Translations under genes and position numbers: made by a program
Assembly (NCBI RefSeq): GCF_014196345.1
Contig: NZ_JACIDN010000006.1
Span: 124,001-188,000, forward strand
Length of the DNA: 64,000 nt
Direction of reading: 5' to 3'
From: Methylobacterium brachythecii
GTDB lineage: Bacteria > Pseudomonadota > Alphaproteobacteria > Rhizobiales > Beijerinckiaceae
The notes under the pieces: generated by a model
Database searches by the model: none
Told to the model about the DNA's origin: nothing
The model's input: the letters and a program-made list of their open reading frames with translations, nothing else
Shown here: piece after piece, positions 1 through 9,503 of the stretch
How the letters are laid out: each line of letters opens with the position of its first letter
How positions within the stretch are numbered: position 1 is the first letter of the stretch

Positions 1-280
1 ACAGGCCGATGAGGCGGCCGGCCACGAGGCGATCGTGGGCTGCTGCCGTCGTGTCGCCGAGCCCAAACAGCACGCGTTCCAGCCGCCCCTCCGTGCTCGG
101 AAGCAGGCACAGACGTCCGGCCTTCGGCGCGAAGCCCGTCGTCTCGACATAGGCGCGCTGGACGGGCGTCAGACCAGGCTCGACGCGATCCCACTCGGCC
201 AAATCGATGCAGCGGATCGGGATCGCGGCGGTGCCGGCGGGAAGGAGATCGGGAAGGAGATCGGGAAGGTCGGTTCGCAT
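1..280 (-). CDS. M17-family leucyl aminopeptidase, N-terminal part (cut by window edge)
   Basis: Only the first 93 codons are inside the window; the gene runs off the left edge on the minus strand. The ATG is at 280-278. The translation has a proline/leucine-rich start (repeated DLLP) and then segments such as YVETTGFAPKAGR and RVLFGLGD. These match the N-terminal domain of the PepA/PepB-like M17 peptidases common in Rhizobiales, which are cytosolic metallo-exopeptidases releasing N-terminal residues. The catalytic and metal-binding C-terminal domain is not visible, so activity cannot be judged. The gene diverges from the TadD-like gene. Codons 3-13 carry a short 12-base tandem repeat. The family assignment is inferred from the N-terminus only. 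Confidence 0.65.
   Translation of the reverse strand, partial: MRTDLPDLLPDLLPAGTAAIPIRCIDLAEWDRVEPGLTPVQRAYVETTGFAPKAGRLCLLPSTEGRLERVLFGLGDTTAAAHDRLVAGRLIGL
239..269. repeat. 12-bp tandem repeat in the aminopeptidase 5' coding region
   Basis: The unit gggaaggagatc occurs at 239-250 and 251-262 and is followed by a partial third copy (263-269). On the coding strand each unit encodes a Leu-Pro-Asp-Leu type repeat, so a gain or loss of one unit would stay in frame. Confidence 0.8.
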
Positions 281-338
281 CGGCTCTGAGCGTGGAGGCG
301 GAAAACTGGTTTGCCGGTAGGTCCGGAGCGAATTTACG

Positions 339-358
339 GGCCGTTAGGGTTAACGGCC
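339..358. promoter_or_regulatory. Inverted repeat upstream of the TadD-like gene
   Basis: GGCCGTTA (339-346) and TAACGGCC (351-358) form a perfect 8-bp dyad around a 4-base centre, 57 bases before the tadD ATG. It lies between two divergent genes. It could be an operator or a hairpin in the 5' untranslated region. No U-tract follows, so a terminator is unlikely. Confidence 0.4.
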
Positions 359-414
359 TATCACCAAAGGCCGGGGACGGCGATGCCGTGACCGATGGCC
401 ATTGGGAGCGGATC

Positions 415-1251
415 ATGCGTGCGGCGGCTTCGAGACCTCGCGCCCTCTCGTCCTTCGGAAGGGCAGGGCGGTCGCTCGGCGCCGCGGCGCTCCTCGCGGC
501 TCTCGCAGCCGGATGTCAGTCGCGCTCGCCCGAAACCACGGGCTCCATCGGCAACGTATCCGCGCCGCTCGCTAGCGCGCGCGGGGAGGTCGACGACCTG
601 GGCGCCAAATACACCGCCGACCCGGCCGATGTCGGTATCGCGATGCGCTACGCCTCGGCGCTGCGTGCCACGAACCAGCGCACGCAGGCAGTCGCCGTTC
701 TGCAGCAGACCGCCCTTCGCAATCCGAAGAACAGGACCGTGCTCGCTGCCTACGGGAAGAGCCTCGCCGATGCCGGCAGGTTCGCAGAAGCCGCCGAGGT
801 GCTTCAGAACGCTCACACGCCGGCCCAACCCGACTGGCGCGTGCTCTCTGCGCAGGGGACCGTCGCCGACCAGCTCGGCGATCATGTCAGCGCGCAGGGA
901 TTCTACGAGGCGGCCCTCAAGATCGTGCCGAACGAGCCGACGGTGCTGTCCAATCTCGGGCTGTCCTACCTGCTCGGGCGTCAGCTCGATCAGGCGGAGA
1001 CGACCCTGCGGCTGGCAAGCTCGCAACCGCGCGCCGACGCGCGCGTTCGCCAGAACCTGGCTCTGGCACTCGGGCTGAAAGGGCGTTTCGACGAGGCGGA
1101 AACCGTGCTTCGCCAGGATCTTACCCCCGAGGCGGCTGCCGCCAACGTCGCATCACTGCGTGCGGTCGCCGCGCGTCAGGCGAGCGCACAGCCCGCTCAG
1201 ACGGTCAGCCGCGAATTGCCGAGGGCACCGATCGCCGCGCCGCGTAGCTGA
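415..1251 (+). CDS. tadD: TadD-like TPR lipoprotein of the Tad pilus
   Basis: A 278-residue protein starting at ATG 415. The N-terminus is basic, followed by a hydrophobic stretch and a lipobox ending in Cys34 (LAAGC), so it should be a lipoprotein anchored in the envelope. Residues about 70-230 contain helical TPR-type repeats, for example the NLGLSYLLGRQLDQAE segment. TadD/RcpD-like TPR lipoproteins help assemble or localise the Flp-pilus secretin, which fits its place beside the cpa/tad cluster. It is transcribed toward tadC from the opposite strand and so has its own promoter. An in-frame extension to about position 292 is open but has no better ribosome-binding site. The symbol rests on context plus TPR/lipobox features. 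Confidence 0.75.
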   Translation: MRAAASRPRALSSFGRAGRSLGAAALLAALAAGCQSRSPETTGSIGNVSAPLASARGEVDDLGAKYTADPADVGIAMRYASALRATNQRTQAVAVLQQTALRNPKNRTVLAAYGKSLADAGRFAEAAEVLQNAHTPAQPDWRVLSAQGTVADQLGDHVSAQGFYEAALKIVPNEPTVLSNLGLSYLLGRQLDQAETTLRLASSQPRADARVRQNLALALGLKGRFDEAETVLRQDLTPEAAAANVASLRAVAARQASAQPAQTVSRELPRAPIAAPRS

Positions 1252-1255
1252 TCCG

Positions 1256-1305
1256 GACAGGGGCAGCCGATCCGGCCGCAGCGGTTCGCGGCCTCGGCCC
1301 CTGTC
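1256..1305. terminator. Nested hairpin between convergent tadD and tadC
   Basis: GACAGGGG (1256-1263) pairs with CCCCTGTC (1298-1305), and inside it GGCCGC (1274-1279) pairs with GCGGCC (1288-1293). It lies in the 69-base gap between two convergent stops. The flanking U-tracts are weak, so it probably acts as a bidirectional terminator or transcript-end stabiliser. Confidence 0.55.
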
Positions 1306-1320
1306 GTTACCCGGCTCCGA

Positions 1321-2289
1321 TCACTTATAGCCGAAGACCTGGATGCTCGCCGGCATCAGGATCACCACGAACAGCACCGGCAGGAAGAACAGAATCATCG
1401 GCACCGTCAGCTTTGGCGGCAGCGCGGCGGCCTTCTTCTCGGCCGCCGTCAGGCGCTGGTCCCGGCTCTCCTGCGCCAGAACGCGCAAGGCCTGGCCCAC
1501 CGGAGTGCCGTAGCGCTCGGCCTGGATCAGCGCCGTGGCGACGGCCTTCACTCCTTCAAGGCCGACACGGTTCGCCAAATTCTCATAGGCCATGCGCCGA
1601 TCGGGCAGGAACGATAGCTCAGCCACCGTCAGGGCGAGTTCCTCGGCCAGCACCAGGGATTGCGTGGCGATCTCGATGCCGACGCGGCGGAAGGCGTTCT
1701 CGACCGCCATGCCCGACTCGACGCAGATGAGCGCGAGGTCGAGTGCATCGGGCCAAGCACGCCTGATCTCGGCCTGGCGCTTACCGATCAGATTGGTCAG
1801 GAACAGCTCGGGCAGCTTGATGCCAGCGAAGGTCGCCGCAATCACGATGCCCATCTTGATCGTCGGCGGCTGGTCGAGCACGTTGAGCACGAACAGATAG
1901 ACCGTGGAGGCCACGGCCATCACGGCGGGCGAGACCAGGCGGAAGAACAGGAAGGCGGTCTCCGCCCCCTGGCCGCGATAGCCGGCCATCACGAGCTTCT
2001 TCTTGGACGTGTCGGTGCCGAGCCAGCGGCCGAGATTAAACCGCTCGACGACGTTCTTCATGTACGCCTTCGGCTCGGAACGCAGTGTCGACTTGCTCAC
2101 GAGCTTCTCGCGTTCGCGCTGACGCAGCTGCTCGCGCTCGTCGCTGACGAGCTTCATGCGCTTGCCGAGCCTGTCCGGCTCCAGCAGGGGCTGAACCAGG
2201 GCGAAGGCAGTCGCTGCCACGGCGAAGCCCGTCAGGACCATGGCCCCGAGCTTGGGGTCGGTGAATTGTTCGAGGAATGATAAGTTCAT
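1321..2289 (-). CDS. tadC: Tad pilus inner-membrane platform protein TadC
   Basis: A 322-residue polytopic membrane protein of the type II secretion F (T2SSF/GspF-like) family. Hydrophobic helices lie near residues 15-36, 115-137, 143-163 and at the C-terminus (290-313). Between them is the cytoplasmic helical T2SSF domain, with the typical RAWPDALDLALICVESGM start. TadB and TadC together form the inner-membrane platform that couples the CpaF/TadA ATPase to pilin assembly. It is the last gene of the minus-strand cpa/tad operon, 75 bases after tadB, and converges on tadD. Length and architecture are normal. Confidence 0.88.
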   Translation of the reverse strand: MNLSFLEQFTDPKLGAMVLTGFAVAATAFALVQPLLEPDRLGKRMKLVSDEREQLRQREREKLVSKSTLRSEPKAYMKNVVERFNLGRWLGTDTSKKKLVMAGYRGQGAETAFLFFRLVSPAVMAVASTVYLFVLNVLDQPPTIKMGIVIAATFAGIKLPELFLTNLIGKRQAEIRRAWPDALDLALICVESGMAVENAFRRVGIEIATQSLVLAEELALTVAELSFLPDRRMAYENLANRVGLEGVKAVATALIQAERYGTPVGQALRVLAQESRDQRLTAAEKKAAALPPKLTVPMILFFLPVLFVVILMPASIQVFGYK

Positions 2290-2364
2290 CAGTCACAAGT
2301 CCCGGACGCGCCGACCTCGTCGGACCAGTGGTCCGGCCGCCCGCAGTTGGGCGGCCGGTGCAGC

Positions 2365-3333
2365 TCAAATGTCGAAATTGATCATCTTCTTCATCGCCAG
2401 GACGCCGATCGACATCCAAATGCCCGATCCAAGCAGCGAGAGCTGCCCGATATTCGTTGTCCACAGCAGCGAGATGTAGTCGGGACTGGAGAAGTAGGTG
2501 AGAAGTGCGACGAGGAACGGCAGACAGGCGATGATTGCTGCCGAGGCCTTCGCCTCCATGCTCATCGCCTGAACTCTGCCGACCATCTTCTTGCGCTCGC
2601 GTAGGACGCGGGAGAGGTTGCCGAGGGCTTCGGAAAGGTTACCGCCCGACTTTGCCTGGATACCGATGACGACGGCGAAGAAGTTGACGTCGTTGACCGG
2701 GACGCGCTCGTACATCTTGAGGATCGCATCCGACATTGGCACGCCGAGGGCCTGAGCCTCGATGGCGATCCTGAATTCGCTGCGCACGGGCTCCTGGGCC
2801 TCCCGCGCGATGATCCGCAGGCAGTCGCCCACGGGAATGCCCGAGCGGATGCCGCGGACGACGACGTCGATCGCGTTCGGCAGCTCAAGCACGAACTTGC
2901 CGATGCGTCGCTTCTGCAAGAAGCTCAACATCCAGCGCGGCAGGCCGAAGCCGCCAGCGAATACCGCCCCCAGGCCCGCGAGCAGATTTCCGCTCACGAT
3001 CAGGACCCCGAAGCCGACGACGAGCCCCATGATCGCGGAAACGACGAAAAATTTCTTTCGCGACCAATCGAGGCCCGCACGGGCCAGCCGGGTCTCGAGG
3101 GTGATCTTCGTGTTCGCCTTCTTGGCCTCGATCTCCTTGAGGCTCCTGGCGACCTGCTCGCGGCGGTTGATCGCGGTGGTGCGATCGACTGCGGCTTTCG
3201 GAGCTCCGAGGGCCTTTACACGCTGTTCTGCGCGACGCTCGCCGGAGAGGAGCGGCATCAGGAAAACATACGCGACGCCGCCTGCCGCGACGGCAGCCAG
3301 ACCCGCAGCGATCGAGGCGCCCGCCGCATTCAT
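2365..3333 (-). CDS. tadB: Tad pilus inner-membrane platform protein TadB
   Basis: A 322-residue T2SSF-family membrane protein. There is one hydrophobic helix at residues 4-28, a pair around 95-130 and two at the C-terminus. The T2SSF core begins at LPNAIDVVVRGIRSG. It partners TadC in the pilus assembly platform. Its ATG overlaps the cpaF stop in an ATGA arrangement (3330-3333), which implies translational coupling to the ATPase gene upstream. No abnormal features were seen. Confidence 0.88.
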   Translation of the reverse strand: MNAAGASIAAGLAAVAAGGVAYVFLMPLLSGERRAEQRVKALGAPKAAVDRTTAINRREQVARSLKEIEAKKANTKITLETRLARAGLDWSRKKFFVVSAIMGLVVGFGVLIVSGNLLAGLGAVFAGGFGLPRWMLSFLQKRRIGKFVLELPNAIDVVVRGIRSGIPVGDCLRIIAREAQEPVRSEFRIAIEAQALGVPMSDAILKMYERVPVNDVNFFAVVIGIQAKSGGNLSEALGNLSRVLRERKKMVGRVQAMSMEAKASAAIIACLPFLVALLTYFSSPDYISLLWTTNIGQLSLLGSGIWMSIGVLAMKKMINFDI

Positions 3334-4784
3334 TCGTTTGCTGCCTCAGGTACGGCTGCGGCGTCGAGGGCGGCGGCAAGCGCTCGTTCCTCGCCGTAGT
3401 ACCTCGCTCGTTCCCAGAAGCGCGGACGGCCGACGCCGGTGGAGCGGTGACGGCCGATCAGCTTGCCGTTCGCGTCTTCACCGAGGATGTCATAGACCAT
3501 CAGATCTTGGGTGATGATGACGTCACCCTCCATCCCGAGCACCTCGGTGATATGGGTGATGCGGCGCGAGCCGTCACGTAGGCGCATCGCCTGAACGATG
3601 ACGTCGACGGAGCCGGTGATCATCTCGCGCAGCGTCCGCGACGGCAGGGTGAAGCCCCCCATCGTGATCATCGATTCGATACGTGACAGGCACTCCCGCG
3701 GCGAGTTGGCGTGCAGCGTGCCCATCGAGCCGTCGTGGCCGGTGTTCATCGCCTGCAGCAGGTCGAAGGCTTCCGGTCCGCGCACCTCGCCGACGATGAT
3801 GCGCTCGGGGCGCATACGAAGGCAGTTCTTGACGAGGTCGCGCATGGTGATGGCGCCCTGTCCCTCGAGGTTTGGCGGCCGCGTCTCCAGGCGGACGACG
3901 TGCGGCTGCTGGAGCTGCAACTCGGCCGCGTCCTCGCAGGTGATGACACGCTCATCCTGCTCGATATAGGCCGTCAGGCAGTTGAGCAGAGTGGTCTTGC
4001 CGGAACCCGTACCACCGGAAATGACGACGTTGCAGCGGACCTTGCCGATGATCTGGAGGATCTTCGCGCCTTCGGGCGAGATCGCTCCGAACCTGACGAG
4101 CTGTTCGAGGGTGAGTTTGTCCTTCTTGAACTTACGAATGGTGAGGCACGGGCCGTCGATGGCGAGCGGCGGCGCGATCACGTTGACGCGCGAGCCGTCG
4201 GGCAGACGGGCGTCGCAGATCGGCGAGGCCTCGTCGACGCGCCGGCCGACCTGGCTGACGATGCGCTGGCAGATGTTCATGAGCTGCGCGTTGTCGCGAA
4301 AGCGCACCGAGGTCAGCTGGATCTTGCCGGCGACTTCGATGAAGGTCCGCTCGGCCCCGTTGACCATCACGTCGGCGATGTCGTCGCGGGCGAGCAGCGG
4401 CTCCAGCGGGCCGTAGCCGAGCACGTCGTTGCAGATGTCGTCGAGGAGCTCTTCCTGCTCGGCGATCGACAGGACGATGTTCTTGAGGCCGATGATCTCC
4501 GAGACGATGTCGCGGATCTCTTCGCGGGCACTTTCGCTATCGAGGCGGGCGAGCTGCGCGAGGTCGATCGCCTCGATCAGCGCTCCGAAGATCATGCTCT
4601 TGGTGCGGAAGTAATCTTCGGACTTCTGCGGCACCGGCGGCGGGGCGGCAGACTGCTGTCGAGCCGGAGCTTCCGCTACCGGCTGAGCCACGACCGGCTC
4701 CGCGAGGCGCGCGACAGGCGCCGCCGTCATCGGCATGGGAGCCGGTGCCGGAGCTGCGGATGAGCCAGTGCGTCTGCCGAACAT
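3330..4784 (-). CDS. cpaF: Tad pilus assembly ATPase CpaF/TadA
   Basis: A 484-residue secretion ATPase of the type II/IV (VirB11/GspE-like) family. ATG 4784 was chosen because it begins MFGRR, as CpaF proteins do, and avoids running into cpaE; the upstream open frame is spurious. The N-terminal ~60 residues are proline/alanine rich. The Walker A motif GGTGSGKTT is at about residues 257-265. The Walker B region ([10 protein letters not shown]) is near 332, followed by the histidine-box segment [10 protein letters not shown]. It powers Flp pilus extension and possibly retraction at the inner membrane together with TadB/TadC. It sits 22 bases after cpaE and overlaps tadB by four bases. Confidence 0.93.
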   Translation of the reverse strand: MFGRRTGSSAAPAPAPMPMTAAPVARLAEPVVAQPVAEAPARQQSAAPPPVPQKSEDYFRTKSMIFGALIEAIDLAQLARLDSESAREEIRDIVSEIIGLKNIVLSIAEQEELLDDICNDVLGYGPLEPLLARDDIADVMVNGAERTFIEVAGKIQLTSVRFRDNAQLMNICQRIVSQVGRRVDEASPICDARLPDGSRVNVIAPPLAIDGPCLTIRKFKKDKLTLEQLVRFGAISPEGAKILQIIGKVRCNVVISGGTGSGKTTLLNCLTAYIEQDERVITCEDAAELQLQQPHVVRLETRPPNLEGQGAITMRDLVKNCLRMRPERIIVGEVRGPEAFDLLQAMNTGHDGSMGTLHANSPRECLSRIESMITMGGFTLPSRTLREMITGSVDVIVQAMRLRDGSRRITHITEVLGMEGDVIITQDLMVYDILGEDANGKLIGRHRSTGVGRPRFWERARYYGEERALAAALDAAAVPEAANE

Positions 4785-4806
4785 CGGGTCCCGCGCCTTC
4801 AGTGTG

Positions 4807-6051
4807 CTAGGACGCCTTGCGGCGCGAGAGCTTGGCGAGCAGCGGCTCGAGCATGTTCGGGCGGCTGCGGCGCAACTCGGCGCGGCCGGTGACGGCGGCA
4901 GCAAGGCTGCCGAAGATTTCGGCCGGCTTCGCGTTGGCCTGAACCTCAGCGATCATCTGGCCGTTATTCGCCGCCGTCCCGAACAGGGCGGGATCGAAGG
5001 GGACCACGGCGCTGAGCGTCAGGTCCAGCGCCTTGGCGAACTCGGCGGCGGCGATCTCCGGGCGCTTCGGCACGCCGACGCTGTTGAGCATCACCCGGGC
5101 GCGCGCGTCGTTCGGGCGGTTCTGCGCGAGGAGAGCGAGCAGGTTCTTCGTGTTGCGCAGCGACGCGAGGTCCGGCTGCGCGACGATGAGGATCTCGTCG
5201 GCGGCGATGAGCATGCGCCGCGTCCAGGCGGACCATCCCTGTGGGACGTCCAGAACGATGCAGGGGACGGCGGTCCGAAGAAGATCGAGCAGGGCGTCGA
5301 AGGAGGCTTCGGAGAGGTCGACCGTCCGGTCGAGGGTGGCCGGCGCCGAGAGCAGGCTGAGATTGTCGCTGCACTTCGAGAGCAACCGGTCGAGCAGGTT
5401 CGCGTCGAGGCGCTCTGGCGCGAAGACCGCCTCTGCGATGCCCTGCGGCGGATCCTGGTTGAAGTTCAGGCTCGCCGTACCGAAGGCGATGGACAGGTCT
5501 GCGATGACCGTCGCCGTGCCGTGCTCGCGCGCGATGGTCCAGGCGAGGTTGTGCGCCACCGTCGATGAGCCGGCACCCCCGCGAGCGCCGAACACCGCGA
5601 TGGTCCGACCGACTGGCTTGGCTCCCGGGGCCGAAAACAGGTCCGAGACTGCCGAGATCAGGCTCAAGGGCTCGACCGGAGCCATGAGGTATTCGCTGAC
5701 GCCGCGCTGGAGAAACTGGCGATAGAGCAGCACGTCGTTGACGTGGCCGATGATGATGACCTTGGTGCCCGGGTCGCAGACCTCGGCCAGCGAGTCGAGG
5801 CACTCGAGCGGACGCGACTTGGGTCCCTGGATCTCGATCATGATGACGTTCGGCGTCGGCGCCTGACGGAAGGCCTCGACCGCCGCCGCGCCGCCGCCCA
5901 TCTGAACGCGGACATGCGCTTTCTGCATGCGCCGGTCGCCGACGGTGGTCTCGATCAGGGCTGCCGTCTCGGCCGTCTCGCAGAAGGCCTGGATGGTGAT
6001 CCTGGGGACCGCGGCGATGATGCGCTCGTTCGGCTCGTTCGGGTCCGGCAT
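4807..6051 (-). CDS. cpaE: Pilus assembly protein CpaE (receiver-like plus ParA/MinD-type ATPase)
   Basis: A 414-residue cytoplasmic protein. Residues ~15-140 resemble a response-regulator receiver fold. From ~150 on it is a ParA/MinD-like P-loop ATPase with a deviant Walker motif, GARGGAGSST (about 155-164), in which the usual lysines are missing; this is characteristic of CpaE. Further P-loop-family segments are VIADLSIAFG and CIVLDVPQGW. CpaE/TadZ localises the Tad machinery to a cell pole and recruits the other Cpa proteins. It lies between cpaD and cpaF in the operon. Confidence 0.88.
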   Translation of the reverse strand: MPDPNEPNERIIAAVPRITIQAFCETAETAALIETTVGDRRMQKAHVRVQMGGGAAAVEAFRQAPTPNVIMIEIQGPKSRPLECLDSLAEVCDPGTKVIIIGHVNDVLLYRQFLQRGVSEYLMAPVEPLSLISAVSDLFSAPGAKPVGRTIAVFGARGGAGSSTVAHNLAWTIAREHGTATVIADLSIAFGTASLNFNQDPPQGIAEAVFAPERLDANLLDRLLSKCSDNLSLLSAPATLDRTVDLSEASFDALLDLLRTAVPCIVLDVPQGWSAWTRRMLIAADEILIVAQPDLASLRNTKNLLALLAQNRPNDARARVMLNSVGVPKRPEIAAAEFAKALDLTLSAVVPFDPALFGTAANNGQMIAEVQANAKPAEIFGSLAAAVTGRAELRRSRPNMLEPLLAKLSRRKAS

Positions 6052-6132
6052 GTGTCGCTTCCGGTTGATGGAGTCTCGCGTGTGACGGCCGAAAAGGCAC
6101 GGGCCGACCCGACCGTCTAACGATACTGCCTG

Positions 6133-6873
6133 CTACTGGCTGCTCGTTTTCACCTCGGCCTTTCCATCCTGGTTCCATTTGGTTGATGGATCCTTGCTTT
6201 GGCGAAGCTTGTCGATGACCTGGGTCCGCCGAACCGTGTCGATACGGCCCTCTGGTCGGCCGCGGACGAGGTCCACGGGATCGGCGATCTGGGCAGCAAT
6301 GTTGGAGCGCGTTGCGCATCCGAGATTCCACGAGGGCTCGTTGCGCAGGTTTGAAGCGGGGGTGCTGACGCCCAGATCCTGCGGCCACAATCCGCAGGCG
6401 CTCGCAACCTTGGCTTCCATATGCTGGAAGCTGAGCCGCACCGGCGAGGCGAGAGAGGGATCGGCGGCGGCGTAACCCGCCATAGCGATGGCGCCGTTCG
6501 GTACGCCGTTCTCGGCGGCGGCACGGCGGATCGCCGCGCCCGTCCGTTCGGCAGCGGCCCCGACAACCGGAGATGCACCGCGCGGCAGATCGATGGCGAG
6601 TTGTCCTCGCCCGTAGCGGCGATATTCGAGCAGGAAGGCATCGAGATCGGCCGATTGGCGCGGGTCGAGATGACCAGGGCCAGTCGGGAAGATGTCGAGG
6701 GTTCGGCTACCTTCAGCGAGAACGAAGGGATGGCGGGCGCGGACGTCGTACGGGTAGATCGAGCCGGTCGTATCGACGCGGTCGCTCTTGCAGGCGCCGA
6801 GAGAAGCGACCAGCAGGGCCAGAACCGCCATAGCAAGCGGCGATCGTGGCGTCGTCGAGGGTCGGAGTGCCAT
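6133..6873 (-). CDS. cpaD: Pilus assembly lipoprotein CpaD
   Basis: A 246-residue protein with a lipoprotein signal ending at Cys28 (SLGAC), followed by the CpaD-type segments DVRARHPFVLAEG and FLLEYRRYGRGQL, and near the C-terminus ASACGLWPQDLG. CpaD proteins are periplasm-facing lipoproteins that stabilise the CpaC secretin. The gene is located between cpaC and cpaE. Two cysteines after the lipobox region (CGLWPQ and NLGCA) could form a disulfide. Confidence 0.85.
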   Translation of the reverse strand: MALRPSTTPRSPLAMAVLALLVASLGACKSDRVDTTGSIYPYDVRARHPFVLAEGSRTLDIFPTGPGHLDPRQSADLDAFLLEYRRYGRGQLAIDLPRGASPVVGAAAERTGAAIRRAAAENGVPNGAIAMAGYAAADPSLASPVRLSFQHMEAKVASACGLWPQDLGVSTPASNLRNEPSWNLGCATRSNIAAQIADPVDLVRGRPEGRIDTVRRTQVIDKLRQSKDPSTKWNQDGKAEVKTSSQ

Positions 6874-6933
6874 CGTTCGCGATCCTGATACGGCCTGGGG
6901 CCGGGCGTGAATGTCTGGAGATGTCAGGTCTGG

Positions 6934-8427
6934 TCAGTCGGCGATGAAGCCGACATGTCCGCGGTAGCCCTGGCCGAGAGGACGCTTGCCGGCCGAACCG
7001 TAGATTTTGTTGACGCGCCCGAGCAGCACGCCCTGGATATCGGTGGCCTCGACGAAGCCGTCGTCGGGACGGCGTGCCTGAGACGGTTGCATCGGCTTGG
7101 CGATGTATGGCGTGACCATGATCATCAATTCCGTCTCCTGGCGCTGATAGTCGCGCGAGCGGAACAGAGCGCCGAGAATGGGCAGGTTCATGAGCCCGGG
7201 CAGCCCGTTGATGGCCGTCTTCGACTTTTGCTGGATGAGACCGGCCGTCATCATCGTTGCGCCGGAAGCAAGCTCGATCGTTGTCTCGGATTTCCTAACG
7301 GTCATGCCCGGTACGGGCGTCGTCTGATCTGAGCCAGCAAATGTGTAATTGAAAGAATTTTGCGGATCGATCTCTCGAACTTCCGTGCCGACACGCAGAG
7401 AAATTCTGTTTTCGGATAGAACCACTGGCGTGAAGACCAGGGAAACACCGTAAGGCTTGAACTGCAGACCAACTTGGCAACCGGCTCCGCCAGAGCACGT
7501 GACACCTGATGGCACGGGGATTTCGCCGCCGGCCGTGAAGTTGGCCGATTCTCCGGAAATCGCCGTGAGCGTCGGCTCTGCGAGAATGCGCGAGACGCCG
7601 GCCTGCTCGAAGGCCCTGAGCGTAGCCGTAAGGCTTCCCCCGCCGCCGGTATTGACCGTTCCGGACAGAAGGTTCCCGTTCGGAAACTGAGAGCCTGACA
7701 GGGCGAGAGGGGCCGTGTTGACGAAGTTGAGGTTGGACCAACTACCGTTCACGTTGACGCCGAATTGCTTCAACGCCGTCCGCGCGACCTCGACCAATGT
7801 GACGCGCAGCATCACCTGATCCTTCTCGCGGATCGTCAGGTTGTTGATCACGGTCCCGCGCGTCGTCGCAGCTCCCCCGGCGCCAGATGCTCCTCCCATG
7901 CTTCCAGCGGCGCCGACGAAGCCGTTCGCCAGATCCATCGCACGGTTGGCATCGGACGCGGAGGCGACGGTGCCCGACAGGATGATCGAGTCGCCCGCCG
8001 ATCGAACTTCGAAACGGGCGCCCGGAAAGCTCTGCAGCAGAGTCTGCTGGAGCAACGGGAGCTTGAGTTCGCGCGCGACGACCACGTCGAGCGCAGCGAT
8101 CTGACGGCCGTCGCCGTCCATCACGAAGATGGAGGTCGCGCCCTCCTCCATGCCGATGACGAACACCTTGCGCGTCGATCGCACGACGGCGTTCGCGACG
8201 TTGGGATTGGCGACGAAAACTTCTTTCGCGTCTCGCGGGAGGTCGATGATCATCGACCTCCCTCTGGTCAACTCGACCTTCCGAGAGGCCGAGGACTCGT
8301 CCGAGCCGACCGACACGACCGGAGCCTGGCCGAGGCCCGAGCGGGATTGCCCTTGCGCTGCGCCCGTCGTCGCGACGGCGATGGCGCAGAGGGCTGGAAC
8401 GAGCAGGCGCACGCGGTTCATCGTCAT
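6934..8427 (-). CDS. cpaC: Outer-membrane secretin CpaC (RcpA)
   Basis: A 497-residue type II/III secretin-family protein with an N-terminal signal peptide (about residues 1-27). A pilus/BON-like N-domain follows (KVELTRGRSMIIDLP), then a glycine-rich insertion, and then the secretin core from ~residue 270 (VSRILAEPTLTAISGESANF, GGEIPVP, and the terminal ELMIMVTPYIAKP). It forms the outer-membrane channel for Flp pili. It is 11 bases downstream of cpaB and 60 upstream of cpaD in the same operon. Confidence 0.92.
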   Translation of the reverse strand: MTMNRVRLLVPALCAIAVATTGAAQGQSRSGLGQAPVVSVGSDESSASRKVELTRGRSMIIDLPRDAKEVFVANPNVANAVVRSTRKVFVIGMEEGATSIFVMDGDGRQIAALDVVVARELKLPLLQQTLLQSFPGARFEVRSAGDSIILSGTVASASDANRAMDLANGFVGAAGSMGGASGAGGAATTRGTVINNLTIREKDQVMLRVTLVEVARTALKQFGVNVNGSWSNLNFVNTAPLALSGSQFPNGNLLSGTVNTGGGGSLTATLRAFEQAGVSRILAEPTLTAISGESANFTAGGEIPVPSGVTCSGGAGCQVGLQFKPYGVSLVFTPVVLSENRISLRVGTEVREIDPQNSFNYTFAGSDQTTPVPGMTVRKSETTIELASGATMMTAGLIQQKSKTAINGLPGLMNLPILGALFRSRDYQRQETELMIMVTPYIAKPMQPSQARRPDDGFVEATDIQGVLLGRVNKIYGSAGKRPLGQGYRGHVGFIAD

Positions 8428-8438
8428 GACTGCTTTCC

Positions 8439-9227
8439 TCAGCGGCGCGGCTGCTGTTGGGCGACGCCGAAGCGTACGATCGTGAGGCCGGCTTCCGGCG
8501 ACGCATCCGCCGCCGCCGTATCCGCCGTCTTGCCCGTATCCTGAATGCTGCGCAGAGCGAGGGTGATCGCACCGGTCTTCTGCGCGAGCGAGACGACCTC
8601 GGCCTGCGCAGGCGTCAGCGCCAACGTGGCGTTGTCTCCGGTGACGACGGTCTCGCCGTTGCGCTCCTGAACGACCTGGCCGACGGCGAGGACGCGGATG
8701 TCGGTGAGGATCGTCTGCGCGGTGGGGTCGCCGTTCGTGCCGCCTGCGACCTTTCCGATGCTGATGACGTCGACGTGATCGTTGGGCAGGACGAAGCCGC
8801 CCGCCGAGGTCGACCCGCCCCGCTGAATCTCGACTGCGACGGCACGCAGGCCCGTCGGCAGAATTGCCGACATGAAGCCACTGCCGGCCTTCACCAGCTT
8901 CTCGGCTCTGATGGGTTCGTTGGCGAGGAAGGTCATCCGGGTCATGGACCCGGCCGTCTCCTCGAGAGCCTTAGGGGCACTCGCTCGCGTGAGGTAGCCG
9001 GGTGCGAGCGCCTGGTCGGGCCATCGCTGCCAGCGCAGATCCTCAGGCTTCAGGGTCTGGCCCATCGGCAGGTCAGCCGCCGCGACGAGCACATCCGTCA
9101 TCGGCAGAGCCGGGGCCTGAGCGACCGGGGAGGGGGGAGGAGGAGCCTCGTCGCCGCTCATCAAGAAGGCCGCACCGCCGCCCGCGACGAGCGCGATGGC
9201 GAGAACGGCGAGACGTGCTGGTTTCAT
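8439..9227 (-). CDS. cpaB: Flp pilus assembly protein CpaB (RcpC, SAF domain)
   Basis: A 262-residue protein with an N-terminal membrane anchor (residues ~5-25) and a SAF domain (about 43-110, including DVLVAAADLPMGQTL). The RcpC/CpaB C-terminal domain contains FVLPNDHVDVI. CpaB is a periplasmic partner of the secretin. Upstream is a 276-base gap (9228-9503) before cpaA, which likely contains a separate promoter for the cpaB-tadC run. That gap is A+T-richer than its surroundings and includes TTAACCTTAA on the coding strand. Confidence 0.88.
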   Translation of the reverse strand: MKPARLAVLAIALVAGGGAAFLMSGDEAPPPPSPVAQAPALPMTDVLVAAADLPMGQTLKPEDLRWQRWPDQALAPGYLTRASAPKALEETAGSMTRMTFLANEPIRAEKLVKAGSGFMSAILPTGLRAVAVEIQRGGSTSAGGFVLPNDHVDVISIGKVAGGTNGDPTAQTILTDIRVLAVGQVVQERNGETVVTGDNATLALTPAQAEVVSLAQKTGAITLALRSIQDTGKTADTAAADASPEAGLTIVRFGVAQQQPRR

Positions 9228-9503
9228 CGGAGCTGAAGTCCTGACGACGGTGCGATCACCGTTCGAACGTCAGGTTTGGGTCAGATTCCTCAAATTAAGG
9301 TTAATCACTCATGATTGTCCGGTTTCGGCACGGTCCCAACTGCGGGTCGGCAATCAAGTCGACTTCAGCGACGGACAGGGAAGTCAACCGAAGCCCCGCC
9401 ATCAACCTCCGGTTGATTTGGCGAAGTCTGAGCCGTCGTCCGGCATCGTCACACTTCTAGATTTTATCGTCTTGCTAGCGCGGCAAATGAGGGAATCTCG
9501 GCC

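Noticed and set aside
9228-9503. CtrA-type sites (TTAA-N7-TTAA) upstream of cpaB, flp or tadD.
   Set aside because: TTAACC half-sites occur (TTAACCTTAA near 9298-9307, TTAAC near 350), but the spacing does not fit the full CtrA consensus, so no site is called.
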